A stretch of 64,000 nt of DNA from Ailurus styani (taxonomy: Eukaryota > Chordata > Mammalia > Carnivora > Ailuridae). Of this stretch, positions 11,666-23,357 are shown one piece after another. Location: assembly GCA_002007465.1 (NCBI GenBank), contig LNAC01000165.1, positions 356,674-420,673 of the forward strand. The letters are read 5' to 3'. Position 1 is the first letter of the stretch. Each line of letters begins with the position of its first letter. The notes below the pieces were generated by a model. The model was not told the origin of the DNA, did not search any database, and worked only from the letters and a program-made list of their open reading frames with translations. The translations under genes were made by a program, and so were the position numbers.

Positions 11666-12793
11666 TGAGTTACCCTATGTAAATTATGTAGCCAAAAAGG
11701 ACATTTATTGACTTGTGCTGCTGGGCATGGCCTCTTCAGTTCTGTGAGCAAGAGGAGAGGCCTTGGCCTCCACTCCTGATCCATATGGAATGAAGTTCCC
11801 GAAGTCAAAAGGCAGTAGTCCCGGTAGGAGAAGGCAGAAGGAGTGTTGGGCAAGTAGAACAACAAGTGTCCACTCCGTATGGGGAAAGGTTATAGGAATC
11901 ATAAAGGGAAAGAAGCAAGAACAGTGGTCCTCATGATCAGAAGTACTGTTCTGTGAAAGAAGGATTAGTCTTGTCCGATGTATCATTGAGTTGGAGAATG
12001 GGGCATCTGTGTAGGAGTTGAGCAGCATGGGATTCCTCTAATTCAAAGGAAACAAAAAAGCTAGAATTCTGAAGTGGAATAAATTGTATCATAGAGCTGT
12101 GAGATGCCTGTTGCTAGTAAAGACTATTAAACAGAGGTCTAAAAATCACTTGCTACAGAGAAGGTCATATGTAATAATAGACAGGGAGGGAGAGATAACA
12201 GTAAATATGTCTAATTCTATGACTCCTACAAATGTGGGACCTTTAGGAGACACTGTCAGGTCTTTGAGACTTTGCTCTGCTAATCATGGTTGTCTGACAC
12301 TCAGTCTTCCAAATTTCTAATGGAAAATGTTGACATTTTTTATTCAACATTTGATTTCCCTGAGCTATAGTATGGATGAGATTTTATTTTTGTCTTTCAT
12401 ATTTAACTACATATAGTCTGATCCATGCTCATCAATGCTTGCTGGAGATAGGGAGAGTCCAGAAACACTGCTAATTCTCAAGGCCCATTTTGCCTAATAA
12501 TGGCAGCTGGACTCAAGAACTAGTAAGTTTCTGGCATGATACCTTTGATTCTGGCATCAATAAATTTTACTGAGAGAATGATTTCATTTATTAATTGATC
12601 TCATGTTAGTAAAACAATTAAGTTAGCTCTTCAGCAATGAGAATAAATTCCTTACAAAGAGTAAAATGTGGATTGGAAACTTGGTTATTTGTGTTTTTAT
12701 TGCTCAGTACAACACGTGTCTTAAATCTTATGTGGAAGTAGACAGTATGTAAATTAAATGTGTCTGTCATTTTAGACATATTTCAGTCACTAT
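11666..12793. other. unannotated DNA
   Basis: Holds ORFs of 78-107 codons on both strands that overlap each other and show no domain. I see no gene. Confidence 0.55.
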
Positions 12794-12820
12794 TATTATA
12801 AAGAGGTCCTCTTTATAATA
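12794..12820. repeat. 13-bp near-perfect palindrome
   Basis: TATTATAAAGAGG (12794-12806), one central T, then CCTCTTTATAATA (12808-12820). The arms are exact reverse complements. No function is implied. Confidence 0.9.
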
Positions 12821-14042
12821 GTAGTTTTGTTTCTACCTGTAATAGTTTTGTAATAGTTTTGTTTCTACCTTGGTAATATTTTGATTATAATTTAGAGAGT
12901 CAATTATCAAACATATAAATGTTTGGCATGCTTAAAATTTATTTGAATGGGATAGGAAAAATTAATAAAATAACTATTATGATTATCCAAGTAGGAAAGA
13001 GGTAAATAAAGTAAAATAAAATAAATAAGCAAATAAAGTAAAATAAAAAGTATTAAATAAATAACCAAACATGATTCTCAGTGAAATTATTTAGAATCAT
13101 CTTAAACTAAATGATTTTGAAATAGGTTGTAATTAACCTATGTGCCACAAGCTCTATTTATAAAAAAAAAATCATAGGATAAGAACCAGGTTTAGATTCT
13201 CCTTTATTAAAAAAGCCAAGTTAAATTCTTAAAATAAGCAAACAAACCAAGATTTGAAGATGAAGGAATACCATCAATGACTCACCAAATAATTCTACAA
13301 GTCAGTTCCCCAAACTCTACTTGCTTATGTTATGACATGATAAAACGAAAATGAACCATGACTTTTATAATTCTAAGAGCAGGGAAATGATTTGATCTTA
13401 TATCTTATTTTCACTGATTTCATTTTGTTCAACTTCAACCGTGTTATTCTAGTATTTCAAGGGAGAAATTATAAAGCTCCTTGTGTTTTAAAAGGTGGCT
13501 TCTAGCTTCCCTGCAAGACAACTCTTGATTATTGGCAATAATTGATAGGATTAAGGGCATATGTAATTTAAATACCATAAAATCTCTGTATAACTCTTTT
13601 TAGACTTTGTGATGTGATAATAGATGTCATTGCTTCCAATTTTTCTATCTTTTTTTCTTTCTTATCCTGAGTTAAAATTAAAATCTCTCTGTAAGATAAG
13701 GGGGGAAGACCCAGAAATATGGCAAGTCATGAGGAATGCCTATTTGGAATTAAAATCTAGGCCATAGCTAATCTAAAAACTGTGTAATCATATAACCATT
13801 AAATGATTTGTCTTAGAAAACATACATGCAGTGAACCCATGGTACAGCCTACCTAGTTGAGAATAGTATCAAAAGAGGGCCATCTATATCATGGATCAGA
13901 GAGCACAAATAGGAAGTAGTAAAGGCAAATTATTGACTTGAATATCTTGAGGTTCCAATTCTATTTTGTGATTACAATTACTTACCTGAACAAAATATGA
14001 TTTTTACCCAGTAGCATTTCCTTATTAAAAAAACTTACTTAT
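12821..14042. other. A-rich unannotated DNA
   Basis: A short imperfect direct repeat (taatagttttgt) lies at about 12839-12865, and an (AAATA)n-like A-rich run at about 12985-13075. No gene seen. Confidence 0.6.
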
Positions 14043-14251
14043 GGGGGCACGTGGGTGGCTCCTTCGGTTAAGCATCTGTCTTTGGTTCAGGTCATGATCC
14101 CAGGGGCCTGGGATCGAGCCCCCTGTCGGGCTCTCTGTTCAACGGGGAGTCTGCTTGTCCCTCTCCCTCTGCTTCTCCCCCTGCTTGTTCTCTCTGTCTC
14201 TCTCACACACACTTACTCTATCTCTAAAATAAATAAAATCTTTTAAAAAAG
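14043..14251 (+). mobile_element. CAN SINE
   Basis: Plus-strand CAN SINE: 'ggggcacgtgggtggctcc', 'ggtcatgatcccaggggcctgggatcgagccc', a CT-rich body with a short CA run, and an AATAAA-rich tail. Flanking 'acttatg' and 'agttatg' may be a short target-site duplication. Confidence 0.93.
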
Positions 14252-15201
14252 TTATGTAATCCAACAATCCTTAAACATCAGTTGATAATTACATATTTTT
14301 TAAAACTGTATTTTGAAAATGTAGCCAGTTTCTATAAACATTTTAATACAAAATTCATGTTTCAGATTGGCTGTGGATTCCTCTGCTTCTATGTTTCTTG
14401 TGAGGTTTCTAAATTTCTAATAGCCTTTAACCTATTGAACTGATGACCTTTCTCTATCAGTGGACCCCAAATATCAAAATCACATGTGGAATTTTCAAGT
14501 ATAGATACTCTCAGACTTCTTTGTAGACTGACTGAAGGAGAATATCCAGAAGTAGAGTACTGAGTTATATCATTATTATTATTTAAAAAATTTCCCTGGT
14601 GAATATTGTCACTTCTTATGTTTGGGAACACTTGATCTTGTACAACTCTTAGGACACTTACTGTATCTTAACTTCATGGTCATTTTTGTATATTTTATTA
14701 CATCTCCTTTACCAGATTGCAAGCTTCTGAACAGCAGTGCTCCTATTACATTATATTAATGCTGAGCTTTTAAAATTTTTCTAAAATAACTTGCATGTGT
14801 TAAACATTAAAAACATTTCTATGACTGATTCTAGGTTGTATTTTGAGTAAGAGGAATATGAAATTGTCTTTAAATATGCAGATAATATTATAATACAATA
14901 AAATGTTTTCTATTCCATTTATAATTGTTAACACCAATTATTCAGATTCCCTGGAGGCCAGTTTAGTCATATCCACCGGCTTTCTTATAGTCTGCACCCA
15001 ACCCATAGAATTCTTTTAATAAAGTGCATGAGTTAAATTTCTTTTTAACCTTAGCCGTGTTTAAGTAGCAAATATGATTCCACACTGAATTTAAAACATG
15101 ACTCAACATTTTCATATCATGAAAGATTTTTAACATTGTCTTACGAAAGTTATGAAAAATCCTAGGAAACTAATGAAACAAGCTATTGAGGTTGAGTGAA
15201 T

Positions 15202-15202
<1 letters not shown>
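14252..15202. other. unannotated AT-rich DNA
   Basis: No feature recognised. Confidence 0.55.

Positions 15203-15238
<36 letters not shown>
15203..15238. repeat. (GT)n microsatellite
   Basis: Pure GT dinucleotide run of about 18 units, followed by 'accatcactatcatcaccac', a short imperfect CAT/CAC stretch. Confidence 0.97.
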
Positions 15239-15239
<1 letters not shown>

Positions 15240-15523
15240 TACCATCACTATCATCACCACTATCTCTCCTACCATCATTGTTTACTATATGCTTTAAATA
15301 TATAAGTTCATTTACTCTTTATAAGAGTAGTTCTCTGCTATGTTCCACTGTTTGTGTTTGGTCTTGGGGAAATCAAGACAGATAGGACCTGGTCTCTACC
15401 CTTGAGGAGTTTAGAGTCTCACGGAGGGGTCTCAAAACACTTCTCCATCTTTTCTTCCATGCTCTTAAAGTTATTTTTCCCTTTAACAAGTTTATTTCTT
15501 CATGATCACATGTACTAGTTTTT

Positions 15524-15721
15524 TTTTTTTTTAAGATTTTATTTATTTATTTCACAGAGGGAGAGAGATCACAAGGAGGCAGAGAGGCAGGCAGAGAGAG
15601 AGAGGGGGAAGCAGGCTCCCCGCCGAGCAGGGAGCCCGATGTGGGCCTCGATCCCAGGACCCTGAGATCATGACCTGAGCCGAAAGCAGAGGCTTTAACC
15701 CACTGAGCCACCCAGGCGCCC
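15524..15721 (-). mobile_element. CAN SINE, young, minus strand
   Basis: Full antisense CAN SINE from its T-rich head to 'ccacccaggcgcccc'. A perfect 17-bp target-site duplication (CACATGTACTAGTTTTT) lies at 15507-15523 and 15722-15738. It retains tRNA-like A and B box regions. Confidence 0.97.
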
Positions 15722-15829
15722 CACATGTACTAGTTTTTAATGCCATTTAAACATACTGAAGAAAATTGCTCTAAAGCTTAAAGCAGAAAGAACATAATTG
15801 AGAAATTACATTGGGAAGAGATGGGGACA

Positions 15830-16010
15830 TTTTGAGTTCTTAATATGCATGATTTCATTTCATACTTACAACAATCTTGTGGTATGTATTTTATATAAGA
15901 TTTATGAAGGGGAAAAATGAGGCTCATAGATGTTAAAAGGTACGTGAAAGGTCACCTACGTTCTAAGTAGAAAATGCCAGGATTTTAATCTTATCTGGAA
16001 GCGTCCAAAG
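15830..16010 (-). mobile_element. MIR SINE, minus strand
   Basis: Antisense MIR: 'ggggaaaaatgaggctcatagatgttaaaaggtacgtgaaaggtcacctacgttctaagtagaaaatgccaggatttt' follows the order of the antisense MIR core (gaggaaactgaggctcagagaggttaag...ggtcacacagct...gaacccagg). Confidence 0.65.
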
Positions 16011-16020
16011 CCTTTACATT

Positions 16021-17134
16021 TCCTTTGGAATCATGCCATTTATGTCTCCCACACCATTTTGGTGCCTGATTTCTAGTCTGGCAACCACGAAAAAGGGAGA
16101 GTTTCTCATGTAATCTGAGATTTATACAGCAGCAGTAAGTTTTGCTGTTATATAGGGTAGATTATCAGAATCCATGTTAAAATACTTTCAAGATGTTAAA
16201 GTAAGAGCTGGCAAAATAGACTTAAATAAACTTGGTCCTGACATCCATCCCATAAAAAATGCTGTTAAACCTATTTATCAATTTCTGGCAGCAGAATCCT
16301 GACCTTACTAGCCATTCACACATCTACTTGGTTCAAATGTTTCTCTAAATGATTATCAGGAGGATTTGAGACCTTGTAACATAAATATTAGTAGGAAATG
16401 GCTGAACATGCACCATGTAATGAGGACTATAAACACTTAACTGAAGCATAATTTATGCAGCAATTATAGGTGTTATAAGCAGAGTTTGATATAAATGTCT
16501 AGTTCTGATTCAGTAACTATTGAGAAACATCGCCTTATGGAGCTGGGGGAATCACCTGCTTTTGGTCTCTGGATTTTTTTCCCCCAAATTTGCAAGTCAT
16601 TCTTTTTATTCATGCTGTTCTTGTCTCACTCTGGTTTGCTTCTTTGCATCAAGGTTATTATTATATCGACAAGAAATTCTTGGACTCTGTCCATGTGATT
16701 ATTATTCAGAGGTCACTTTAAGTACAGAGTATTTCTCTATTATCTTTAAAGGGGGACGACTACTTCTAATGTACTTTCTGTTAGATAACATCCAACTTAG
16801 TTCTTCACTTTGGCGTAGCACTCTAGCACTGCCCCGGACTCTAACTCACTGTCCTCGTGCTTCTCTCTGTGGGAGAAGGAAGGGATTTTACTTTAACTTT
16901 TCACAGAAGAAATTCCAAATAGAAATCCAAGCTAGAGGTGGATCTCATGTTATCCAGAAGTATGAATGCCATGTCACCTTGTGCGTAATATTGTTGCATG
17001 TCTTCATTTACTTAGGCAGTTCTGGAGTTTTACTCTAATCATATTTCTCCTATAATCCCACGGACTGAAAAAACAAGACTTTTCTTTAAGAGAAATTAAG
17101 CTTTATGAAGATCTGTTCCTTTTTAGTCATCTTA
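16021..17134. other. unannotated DNA
   Basis: Contains the longest plus-strand ORF of the window outside repeats and the pseudogene (172 codons, 16520-17038). It is rich in Ser, Leu, Phe and Cys, as expected of random AT-rich sequence, and I recognise no domain. Confidence 0.5.
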
Positions 17135-17560
17135 TGTTGGGTCACCGGGAAACAGACTCTGAGATGGAGATCATGCTGCAGGAAGTTTATGAGGAATGCT
17201 TTTGGAATCCATACCAGTGAGGGAAGGTGAAGGAAGGATAGAGGATTGGGTGGAGGAGTGTGGTGTGGTCACAACAGAGCCTTGGTTCACTGGACAGGGA
17301 GCTCTGCAACTGAAGTACTGAATCCATCAGAGTTATATTCAGTTAGCGTGAGGACCTGACTCTTCATACCTCTGCATTGTTATTGATTGTAGGCTGCTCT
17401 TGAAGTTGACCTTGAGTGAGGGAACTGTTTCAGTGGAGGCAATTCTGGAAAAAGTTTGATAGCTGAAAACTGTCTAAATAGCTGAGGAACAAATACATCA
17501 TTGCTGAAGACAGGATCTTGGCAGCACAATGCAGCATCCATGGCACTAGGATTTCATGAA
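17135..17560 (-). mobile_element. LTR-like relic, minus strand
   Basis: The left end (TGTTGGGTCACCGGGAAACA, 17135 onward, then 'gactctgagatggagatcatgctgcaggaagtttat') is the reverse complement of the right end of the element at 55440-55801. The two are therefore copies of one TG...CA bounded family, which I take to be an ERVL/MaLR-type LTR. The right border is not clear. Confidence 0.5.
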
Positions 17561-17635
17561 GAGGAAATAGTGACATAGATCAAACAAACCTTTTTCAACC
17601 TTTCAAAATCATTCCTCCCCTTGATAAACACAAAA

Positions 17636-17724
17636 TGTGGCTCTGATGTATTGGGGGGGGCAGTTGGCTGTTGATTGACATGTGGCTCTGATGTATTGGG
17701 GGGGCAGTTGGCTGTTGATTGACA
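17636..17724. repeat. 45-bp tandem duplication
   Basis: A unit starting TGTGGCTCTGATGTATTGGG and ending GTTGATTGACA occurs twice back to back (17636-17680 and 17681-17724). The copies differ only by one G in the central G run. Confidence 0.97.
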
Positions 17725-18379
17725 ATCTGTACACTTTGCATATTTCCAACGAATGAAAGTATATCCTACACCCTGATATTCATTAGAGGATACATATTTT
17801 CTTTTGTTTTCCTTCCCTTCTAATTTTCCTTCCTAGCCTCCCCTATGCAGAAGTCTGAACTGTAACATTTCCTGATATTTTCTGCAAAATATCAGGATAA
17901 AATCTGCACAGCAATGTTGTGATATCCCTCCCAATTTTTGTGATTATTCTATAATATCCTAAACAGTACCAGTACTATACCAAATGCTCACAAAAGATCA
18001 GGTGTTTAATTTGATAGGGAGGAACCAATGGATAGTATCTGCTTTTACTCAAAAGCTTTTAGTAAAGGTCTACCTCAAAAACAAGGTAAATGAATAGTCA
18101 GAACCTAAATTGGGTTTTTATGTTTTGGTCCTGAAAAGAATTGAATTGGTACTAATTTTGAAGTCAAATGGCATATATAGCTACCACAGACATATCATAC
18201 AGGAATCCACATTGAAATATGGGTATTACTAATTTGTGCCAGATAGAGGAAGGAATAGATGGTATGGGTGAACGAAAATTAATTCTAAAGCAAAAGACAA
18301 TGACTGTTAGGGGATCAGAGAAGGAATTGATGATAAAAGCAAAAACTCTTTATAAATTTCTGAAGGCATTTGATATATT
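17725..18379. other. unannotated AT-rich DNA
   Basis: No feature recognised apart from an imperfect inverted pair (cctgatattttctgc / gcaaaatatcagg) at 17871-17896. Confidence 0.55.
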
Positions 18380-18460
18380 CACCAGCAAACATTCATTGTT
18401 TATGATGTGCTAGATGCCTGGGATGCAAAGATGAATAAAGAATGCTGCCTACTGTCAACC
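18380..18460 (-). mobile_element. L2 LINE 3' fragment, minus strand
   Basis: 'atgatgtgctagatgcctgggatgcaaagatgaataaagaatgctgcctactgtcaacc' follows the antisense L2 3' end (tatgtgccaggcactgtgctaggcactggggatacaaagatgaataag...ccctgccctca). Confidence 0.6.
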
Positions 18461-18998
18461 AAATTGTTCTCTGGTGATGATGCACAGAGAAAATGTGCGT
18501 AAGGGTTCCAGTGGCCACCTGAATATGTATGTCCAGATGCTTATTCTGTTGGGTAATACTCCTTAACTTTCCCACTTTCTACTCTGTCTCTGTTTGAGAT
18601 TAATATGATGTTAGTTAAATATCTATAGAGTAAATGCAATTCTATATTACATAATAAATATATTTACATATATCAGGGTGCACTTATTAGCTCTGGGGAT
18701 ATCTCTTACTGTGATCAGAAAGACTGCAGAGAAATCGACAGCTCTGCAAGAAAGAAGATAGACTAGCTGGTTAGCATGCCAAACTGTGTTAGTTTGTTGA
18801 CCTCAGTGGCTGGAAGAGGGTATCCAGCGCTGAAGCAGAGCAAGTCAAAACATTTTCAGTGTGGGTTAAGACATTTTAAGGGTTTAGAAGAAAACATTTT
18901 AAAGTACCTTCTCTTGTAAAGGAGAGACCTGCACTTTTGAGTAAGGTGTGGTGTTGTAAAATGTAGAAGAGGGAGATGAGTCAAAACCCTCCACCACA
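18461..18998. other. unannotated DNA
   Basis: No feature recognised. Confidence 0.55.
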
Positions 18999-19202
18999 GG
19001 AGGTGCCTGGGTGGCTCAGTGGGTTAAGGGTCTGCCTTCAGCTCAGATCATGAACCCAGGGTCCTGGGCTCCAGTCCTGGATCAGGCTCCCTGCTCAGTG
19101 GGGCGTCTGCTTCTATCTCTCCTTCTGCACCTACCATCCCCCACCGTGCTTGTGCTCTCTCGCTCTCAAATGAATAAATAAAAAAAAGTCTTAAAAAAAA
19201 AG
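18999..19202 (+). mobile_element. CAN SINE
   Basis: Plus-strand CAN SINE: 'ggaggtgcctgggtggctcagtgggttaagggtctgcc', a CT-rich body and an A-rich tail. Flanking 'ccaccac' on both sides is a probable short target-site duplication. Confidence 0.95.
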
Positions 19203-20363
19203 TTCCCACCACTTAATAGTTATGTGAATGGTCAAATTGTTTCATTTGTATTTGGGGCTAATACTTGGCTTAAAATATAACCAGATCAAAGGACACAGTG
19301 TATATGAATGCACTTTGAAAACTACAAAGCACAATGAAAATATAATAAATTATTACAAAATTATAGACTATAAGCTATCAAATATGAGCTGAAAAGGAAA
19401 TCTAGGAGTCATTGTAGTTTGTTGCCTACAAAACTGGGAGTGGTGGGGAAGAAAACAACTGAAAACCCTTACAAATATAATTTAGTGGCAACTTTAAATG
19501 ACTACAAGAATATGAAGCATCATCTAGAAAGGTATTGAGAAAAAGAGCTATGGTTGAACAAAGCCTCATGCATCTGCACCTGGAAAGATGAAATTCTAGA
19601 ATTGAATTTTGAGAAAAAATAAACATACATGGATCAAAAAAAGTAACAGGCCAGAAGACAATCAAGTATATACACAGATGTCCATATATGGAGTGAATGG
19701 AAATAATTGGCATTATCTAGTCTCAAAAAGTTGATGGTTAATATAATCTGTGAATTAACATCTGTAAGATTCACAATGATTAAGTATTGTCAAGATGTTT
19801 CATCATTACGGAAATACTAGATTTTAGGAGCAGCTATCCTTTGAAGTTTGAAAGGGGTGCTGAGATAAAAAGCTGAAACTTCTACTTTATCCATGAGGTC
19901 ATCCTGAGTGAGCACATGTACCAAAGATGGATGGGGTGGGAGGTGTGGAGACCGGATCACTTCACATCCCTTCTTATCCTCCCTAGAGGAGGGGGAGGAG
20001 TGGCAGAGGTAAGATTGGGCAACCCTTGCCTTCTTAAGTGAAGGGTGCCCTGTTACTGTGTCTTTGCTCTGTAGCCTTTCTAGTTCCCTGCTTCATCCAA
20101 GGGGGAATTTAAGAAGAGACTAATAATACTGGCAGTGTGTGGTCCATGTGCCCATTTACCCCTCAGCCCTCAGCCCTCAGGCACTGCCTCCCCCCACCCC
20201 CCACCCTGACTTGCCTGAGAGCATGCAGGGTCATTGGGATTCCCTTGAATTCAGAGCCACTAGTAGTGTGCCTGTATTAAACATCACCCAGAGAACTGTA
20301 TATCTTTCAATGAATGACTCAGCTAATCGTGGGACATGTCATGACCCTTTCTTCTGTGCCCAG
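19203..20363. other. unannotated DNA
   Basis: AT-rich to about 19840, then more GC-rich (19915-20240), with a triple 'cagccct' repeat and C runs near 20160-20205. No gene is recognised, but the last 20 bases form a fair splice acceptor. Confidence 0.5.
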
Positions 20364-20416
20364 GGCTAAGCTCACCTTCGGCCTGAATATAGTGAGCCTG
20401 GCAGGTTTCTTCATTA
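20364..20416 (+). other. candidate 53-nt exon
   Basis: Preceded by 'ctttcttctgtgcccag' and followed by GTAAGT. The second frame is open and reads A-K-L-T-F-G-L-N-I-V-S-L-A-G-F-F-I, a hydrophobic membrane-like stretch. I cannot assign it to a family. A 17-codon open frame is not statistically striking, so this is a weak candidate. Confidence 0.12.
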
Positions 20417-21109
20417 GTAAGTTGTTGGTTTTCAGATGTTGGGTTCATGGTAATATTGCTCAGGGAGCCTTGTTGTTAAATCGCTTTGGTTCCTTTTGCT
20501 TTTGGCTGTAATTACTTGGGCTTCTGTGTTTTATAGATGACAACAATGTTTTAATGAATCGTGGAGAGGAATAAGTCTAACACAAATATCCCATAGGCAA
20601 TGCCTATTTACTTTCACATACAGTTTAATGACTTTAAACCATGATTCTGTGTCAACTGGAGAGGTCTAAAATACCTGCCCAAATTACATATAATCAAGGG
20701 GCTTTGGCAGCTTAGGGAAATTCAGTTATGCTGCCAAGTAAGAACATTTTAATTCATGGAAACTATAATTTGCTTTTCTTCTTGTGTCTACTTTACATTA
20801 TTTTGTCTTTTACCATGTAAACAAGGATCTATTTTTCCAGAGTTTTTACACTATGGAAACAGCATAGCCGTATTTCCTCAAATTGGATTCCATATATCTC
20901 AGTGCTTTGATGGCTTCCTGGCAGTGTTTCATATGGAAAAAGTATTTGATGTTAACCCTTTGCAAATAACAAGGACATATTTGGTACACTCCAGAAAAAA
21001 AAATATGTTATTGCCTTGGTTAATGAGGCAATCTCAGAGCACATTTCATTGTTAGAAAGCCCAGAGCTAGACTGTAAAAGAAAGGAGGCACACCATTTCT
21101 CCTTATTTA
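20417..21109. other. unannotated DNA
   Basis: No feature recognised. Confidence 0.55.
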
Positions 21110-21391
21110 CTTGGTAAATATTAATTGATCACCTACTATGTGCCAGATACTATGCTAGGTTCTAGGAGTGTATCAGTCAACAAAATTCCATTTGCAGAGG
21201 GCTGATACCCTACTGGAAAAAGACAACACAAATTATAAATAAATTATATATTATGTTAAAAGCTAAACACCATGAAGCTGAGAAGCAGGGTAGTGGTGGT
21301 ATAGAGAGCCAGAGAGGGCTGTATCTTAAATAAAGTGGCCAGCATGGGCTGCACTGAGGAGGGAGCATCTGCACAAAGAATGGAAGATGGG
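21110..21391 (-). mobile_element. L2 LINE, minus strand (3' part)
   Basis: Antisense L2 3' end: 'tgatcacctactatgtgccagatactatgctaggttctaggagtgtatcagtcaacaaaattcc', then 'accatgaagctgagaag' and 'tcttaaataaagtggccagc' (antisense of L2 'accaccctatttaaaat'). It continues beyond the MaLR LTR at 21851. Confidence 0.8.
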
Positions 21392-21850
21392 TGTATTCAT
21401 TTTCTGTGGCTGCTATGTAACAAAATAACCAAAAAATAGTGGCTTAAAACAACAGAGATTTATTTTCCCATAGCTTTAGAGGCTAGAAGAGGCTCTGCCA
21501 ATGTTGATAAGGCCATACTCTCTCTGAAGCCTGTAGGAGAGAATCCTCCATTGCCTCATCCTACCTTCTGGTAACTCCTGGCAATCCTTGACATTGCTTG
21601 GTTTGTAGCTACATTACCCCAATCTCTGCCACCATCTCTTCACATGACCTTCTTTGTGTGTGGTCTCTGTGTGTCCTCTCCACTATTTATAAGAGCACGA
21701 GTCATGTTGGATTACGGTCCACCCTAATGACTGTATTTTTAACTTGATTACATCTACAAGGATCTTATTTTCAAATAAGGTCATGTTCACGGGTACCAGA
21801 GATTAAGACTTCAACATATCTTCCTGAAGGACACAATTCAACCCATAACA
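21392..21850 (+). mobile_element. MaLR-type solo LTR inside L2
   Basis: A 459-bp element bounded by TG (tgtattcattttctgtggctgc) and CA (caattcaacccataaca). Inner blocks typical of mammalian MaLR LTRs are present: 'gtggcttaaaacaacagagatttatt', 'tctctgaagcctgtaggagagaatcc', 'accctaatgactg...taacttgattacatct', 'aaataaggtcatgttcacgggtacc'. It splits an older minus-strand L2. No internal retroviral region is present, so it is a solo LTR. Confidence 0.85.
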
Positions 21851-22445
21851 ATAAGATGATCAGCCATGCAAATATTTGCGTTTTGAGCTAGGGTCCAGTA
21901 TGAAGGCCCTGAAGGGGGAGCATGATGGGTGTGTTGGAGGAACATGAAGGAGGGAATTTTTCTGGTACAGGGTGAGTGAGGGGAGAGTGGAAGGCAGGGT
22001 AGGTCAGAGTAGAACCAGGGGTAGCTCATGAGGGGCCTTATGGGCAATTAGTGGTGCTTGGCTTTTTAATACTGGTGAAATAGCTTTTGGAATTTGATTT
22101 TCATCTTTAAATGTTCACTCCAGCTACTACATTGGGAATAACTTATGGTGGCAGAAGATGATGCAGGGAATCTGATTAGAAGTCTGTTGCAATATTCCAG
22201 GTAAAATAGGATGGTGGCTTGTATCAGGGTGCTAACAGTGGAAATGGTGATACCTTGCTGGATTCTGGGTGTTTGTATAACCCAAAGATTTCCTGAGAGA
22301 TATGAATGTGAGAAAGAAGACTCAGGGATGCCTCCAAGGAGTTGGGCATGAGTAACTGGAAGAAATAGTGTTAGAAATAGGATGAGAGGCTCAGCTGAGG
22401 TCTTGCAAAGTTTGGAGGCCATTTCAACTGGGGTGGAGATCCTGG
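21851..22445 (-). mobile_element. L2 LINE, minus strand (ORF2 C-terminal part)
   Basis: Continuation of the L2 split by the LTR. Read on the minus strand, the 118-codon ORF at 22422-22066 contains L-I-Q-A-T-I-L-F-Y-L-E-Y-C-N-R-L-L-I, which parallels the L2 ORF2 C-terminal block (leu-val-gln-ala-thr...leu-asp-tyr-cys-asn). The plus strand carries 'gggccttatgggcaattag' and 'gttgcaatattccaggtaaaatagg', both familiar antisense L2 blocks. It is too decayed to code. Confidence 0.75.
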
Positions 22446-22449
22446 ATAG

Positions 22450-23357
22450 TTAGTTGCATATAAAAGTCTGGAGCTCATGGGAGATACCCAACAGAAGAGC
22501 TGCCACTTGCCAGATGGCATCTGTGCAAATTAGGAAAAGGCATCTCCTCTGGGCCAGCAAAGCTTTGGACCAGGCCTCCACCTACCTTTCCATCTGCCTG
22601 GGAGCCTTCACGCAGTGTTCACCATGCGTACACCATTGGGGGGTGTTCAACAGGCCATTTTTTCTTTCCCTTCTCCATACGACATCCAGATTCTGAGTTT
22701 TTGTTTCTTTCAGCCAGAATGACCTTGGAAAAGGTGTGAAGAAAGGTATAAAGGCAGGAGGGGAGACAGATATTAGTATATTCCTTCTAGGGATTCAGGG
22801 GTCTGTTCTTCGTTGACCTTGCCTGATGGCGAGAAATGCCTGTAGGAAGCCAGGAAACACCCCATGGCTAAGGGACTGGTCCAAACATATAAATTTTTTT
22901 TCTTTGTTTCTGCAATGACACACACAGTTCAATATACTCTCAATTTAAAATTTATGTCTGAAAGATACTTCACTGGTTATTTACAAACTGTTAAGATTAC
23001 TAAGTTTTGGTGATAAAATCGAAACAAGTGCATTTCAAAGCTTATTGAGAACTCTTACCTCAGTATTCTGCTAAGAAGTGTGGTGCCCACTCAACACTTG
23101 GCATGCTTGCAAAACCTTTTTTGTGCAAGTCCCCACATGGATTTCTGGACTTACTGTACATTTCAAAAAGGAGCCTTTTCTGTGAGTGTATTATGTGTTG
23201 TCCTGGGTTTGTCATGCTTGCCAATTGTAATTCTTTCGGTGTTATGATTAAAAATGACCCTTAATTTACCTTTCTTATTTTCAATTAAATTTATTATGAG
23301 TTTTGTCATTGAAGCTACAGTCCAGAGTGAGTGATACATATTTAAAACAGAAATACT
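22450..23357. other. unannotated DNA
   Basis: No gene or clear repeat recognised. Confidence 0.55.

Noticed and set aside
16520..17038. 172-codon plus-strand ORF
   Set aside because: No domain, no splice context, composition as in random AT-rich sequence; the overlapping 67-codon ORF in another frame looks equally plausible.
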